Source: CAYJFG01 sp964369405 (GTDB lineage Bacteria > Bacillota > Clostridia > Oscillospirales > Acutalibacteraceae). From it: a stretch of DNA of 5,768 bases. The position numbers and the translations under genes are program-made. The notes under the pieces are model-generated. The model ran no database searches, was not told the DNA's origin, and saw nothing but the letters and a program-made list of their open reading frames with translations. Below, piece by piece: positions 5,662 through 5,768 of the stretch. Location: assembly GCA_964369405.1 (NCBI GenBank), contig CAYJGB010000061.1, positions 1 to 5,768 on the forward strand. Reading direction: 5' to 3'. Position 1 is the stretch's first letter. Every line of letters starts with the position of its first letter.

Positions 5662-5768
5662 TCAAGAGTTTTTAGTGTTGTGTATTTTACAAATAAAATT
5701 AGATTTTAACATCCCCACCAACTCCTCATTAAAATCCTTACCAACTGGAAGCTCCCTTTTAACAATAT
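5662..5768 (-). CDS. 3' end of an unrecognised minus-strand gene (partial)
   Basis: From the right edge the minus strand is open for 34 codons to TGA at 5664-5662. The reading starts IVKRELPVGKDFNEEL and ends KIHNTKNS. The other two minus frames stop early (TAA within the first 9 nt in one, after 20 codons in the other). The composition, with charged residues and a plausible amphipathic pattern, reads like a real protein C-terminus. The 5' part lies outside the window and I do not recognise the family. It shares its strand with the coupling-protein gene and converges on the GNAT gene with 6 nt between the two stop codons. Confidence 0.5.
   Translation of the reverse strand, partial: IVKRELPVGKDFNEELVGMLKSNFICKIHNTKNS

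Noticed and set aside
5684..5699. ATTTTA-CAAA-TAAAAT hairpin as a terminator between convergent genes
   Set aside because: The stem is only A-T pairs and lies inside the convergent partial gene; too weak to call a terminator.

Overview
The window is AT-rich DNA of the type found in low-GC Firmicutes, most likely a clostridial gut or anaerobe lineage. The evidence is strong A/T codon bias, AGGAG-type ribosome binding sites, TTG starts, and protein families that I associate with clostridial integrative and conjugative elements (ICEs). It looks like a piece of a conjugative element or its accessory region. No relaxase, integrase or attachment site falls inside the window, so the element type cannot be fixed.

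Layout, left to right. Positions 1-71 hold nothing I can identify. Positions 72-211 hold a tandem heptamer array (consensus ATTATG followed by A or C) that runs into the 3' end of the next gene. A large minus-strand gene (192-2843) encodes an 883-residue SNF2-type helicase/ATPase with a C-terminal coiled coil. It has its own extended -10 promoter (2888-2916) and a near-palindrome over the predicted transcription start. Between it and the next gene (2844-3044) lies an unusually GC-rich patch of about 65 bp that contains a possible 15-codon micro-ORF and an imperfect hairpin. Next come two tightly coupled minus-strand genes: an 86-residue winged-helix protein (3045-3305) and, upstream of it, a 599-residue VirD4/TraG-type coupling ATPase (3307-5106). 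A GNAT acetyltransferase gene (5215-5655) runs divergently on the plus strand with its own TATAAT box. The right edge carries the 3' end of an unrecognised minus-strand gene (5662 to the edge) that converges on the GNAT gene.

How they fit together. The coupling protein would pump relaxase-bound DNA into the type IV secretion channel. The small DNA-binding protein is translationally coupled to it and may act in transfer or its regulation. The SNF2 protein is a separately promoted DNA-dependent ATPase whose job is unknown; a defence, anti-defence or DNA-remodelling role on the element is plausible but not shown. The GNAT gene looks like an independently expressed passenger. The items most worth a second look are the heptamer array, the GC-rich micro-ORF/hairpin patch, and the SNF2 protein with its altered motif II (EEAT).
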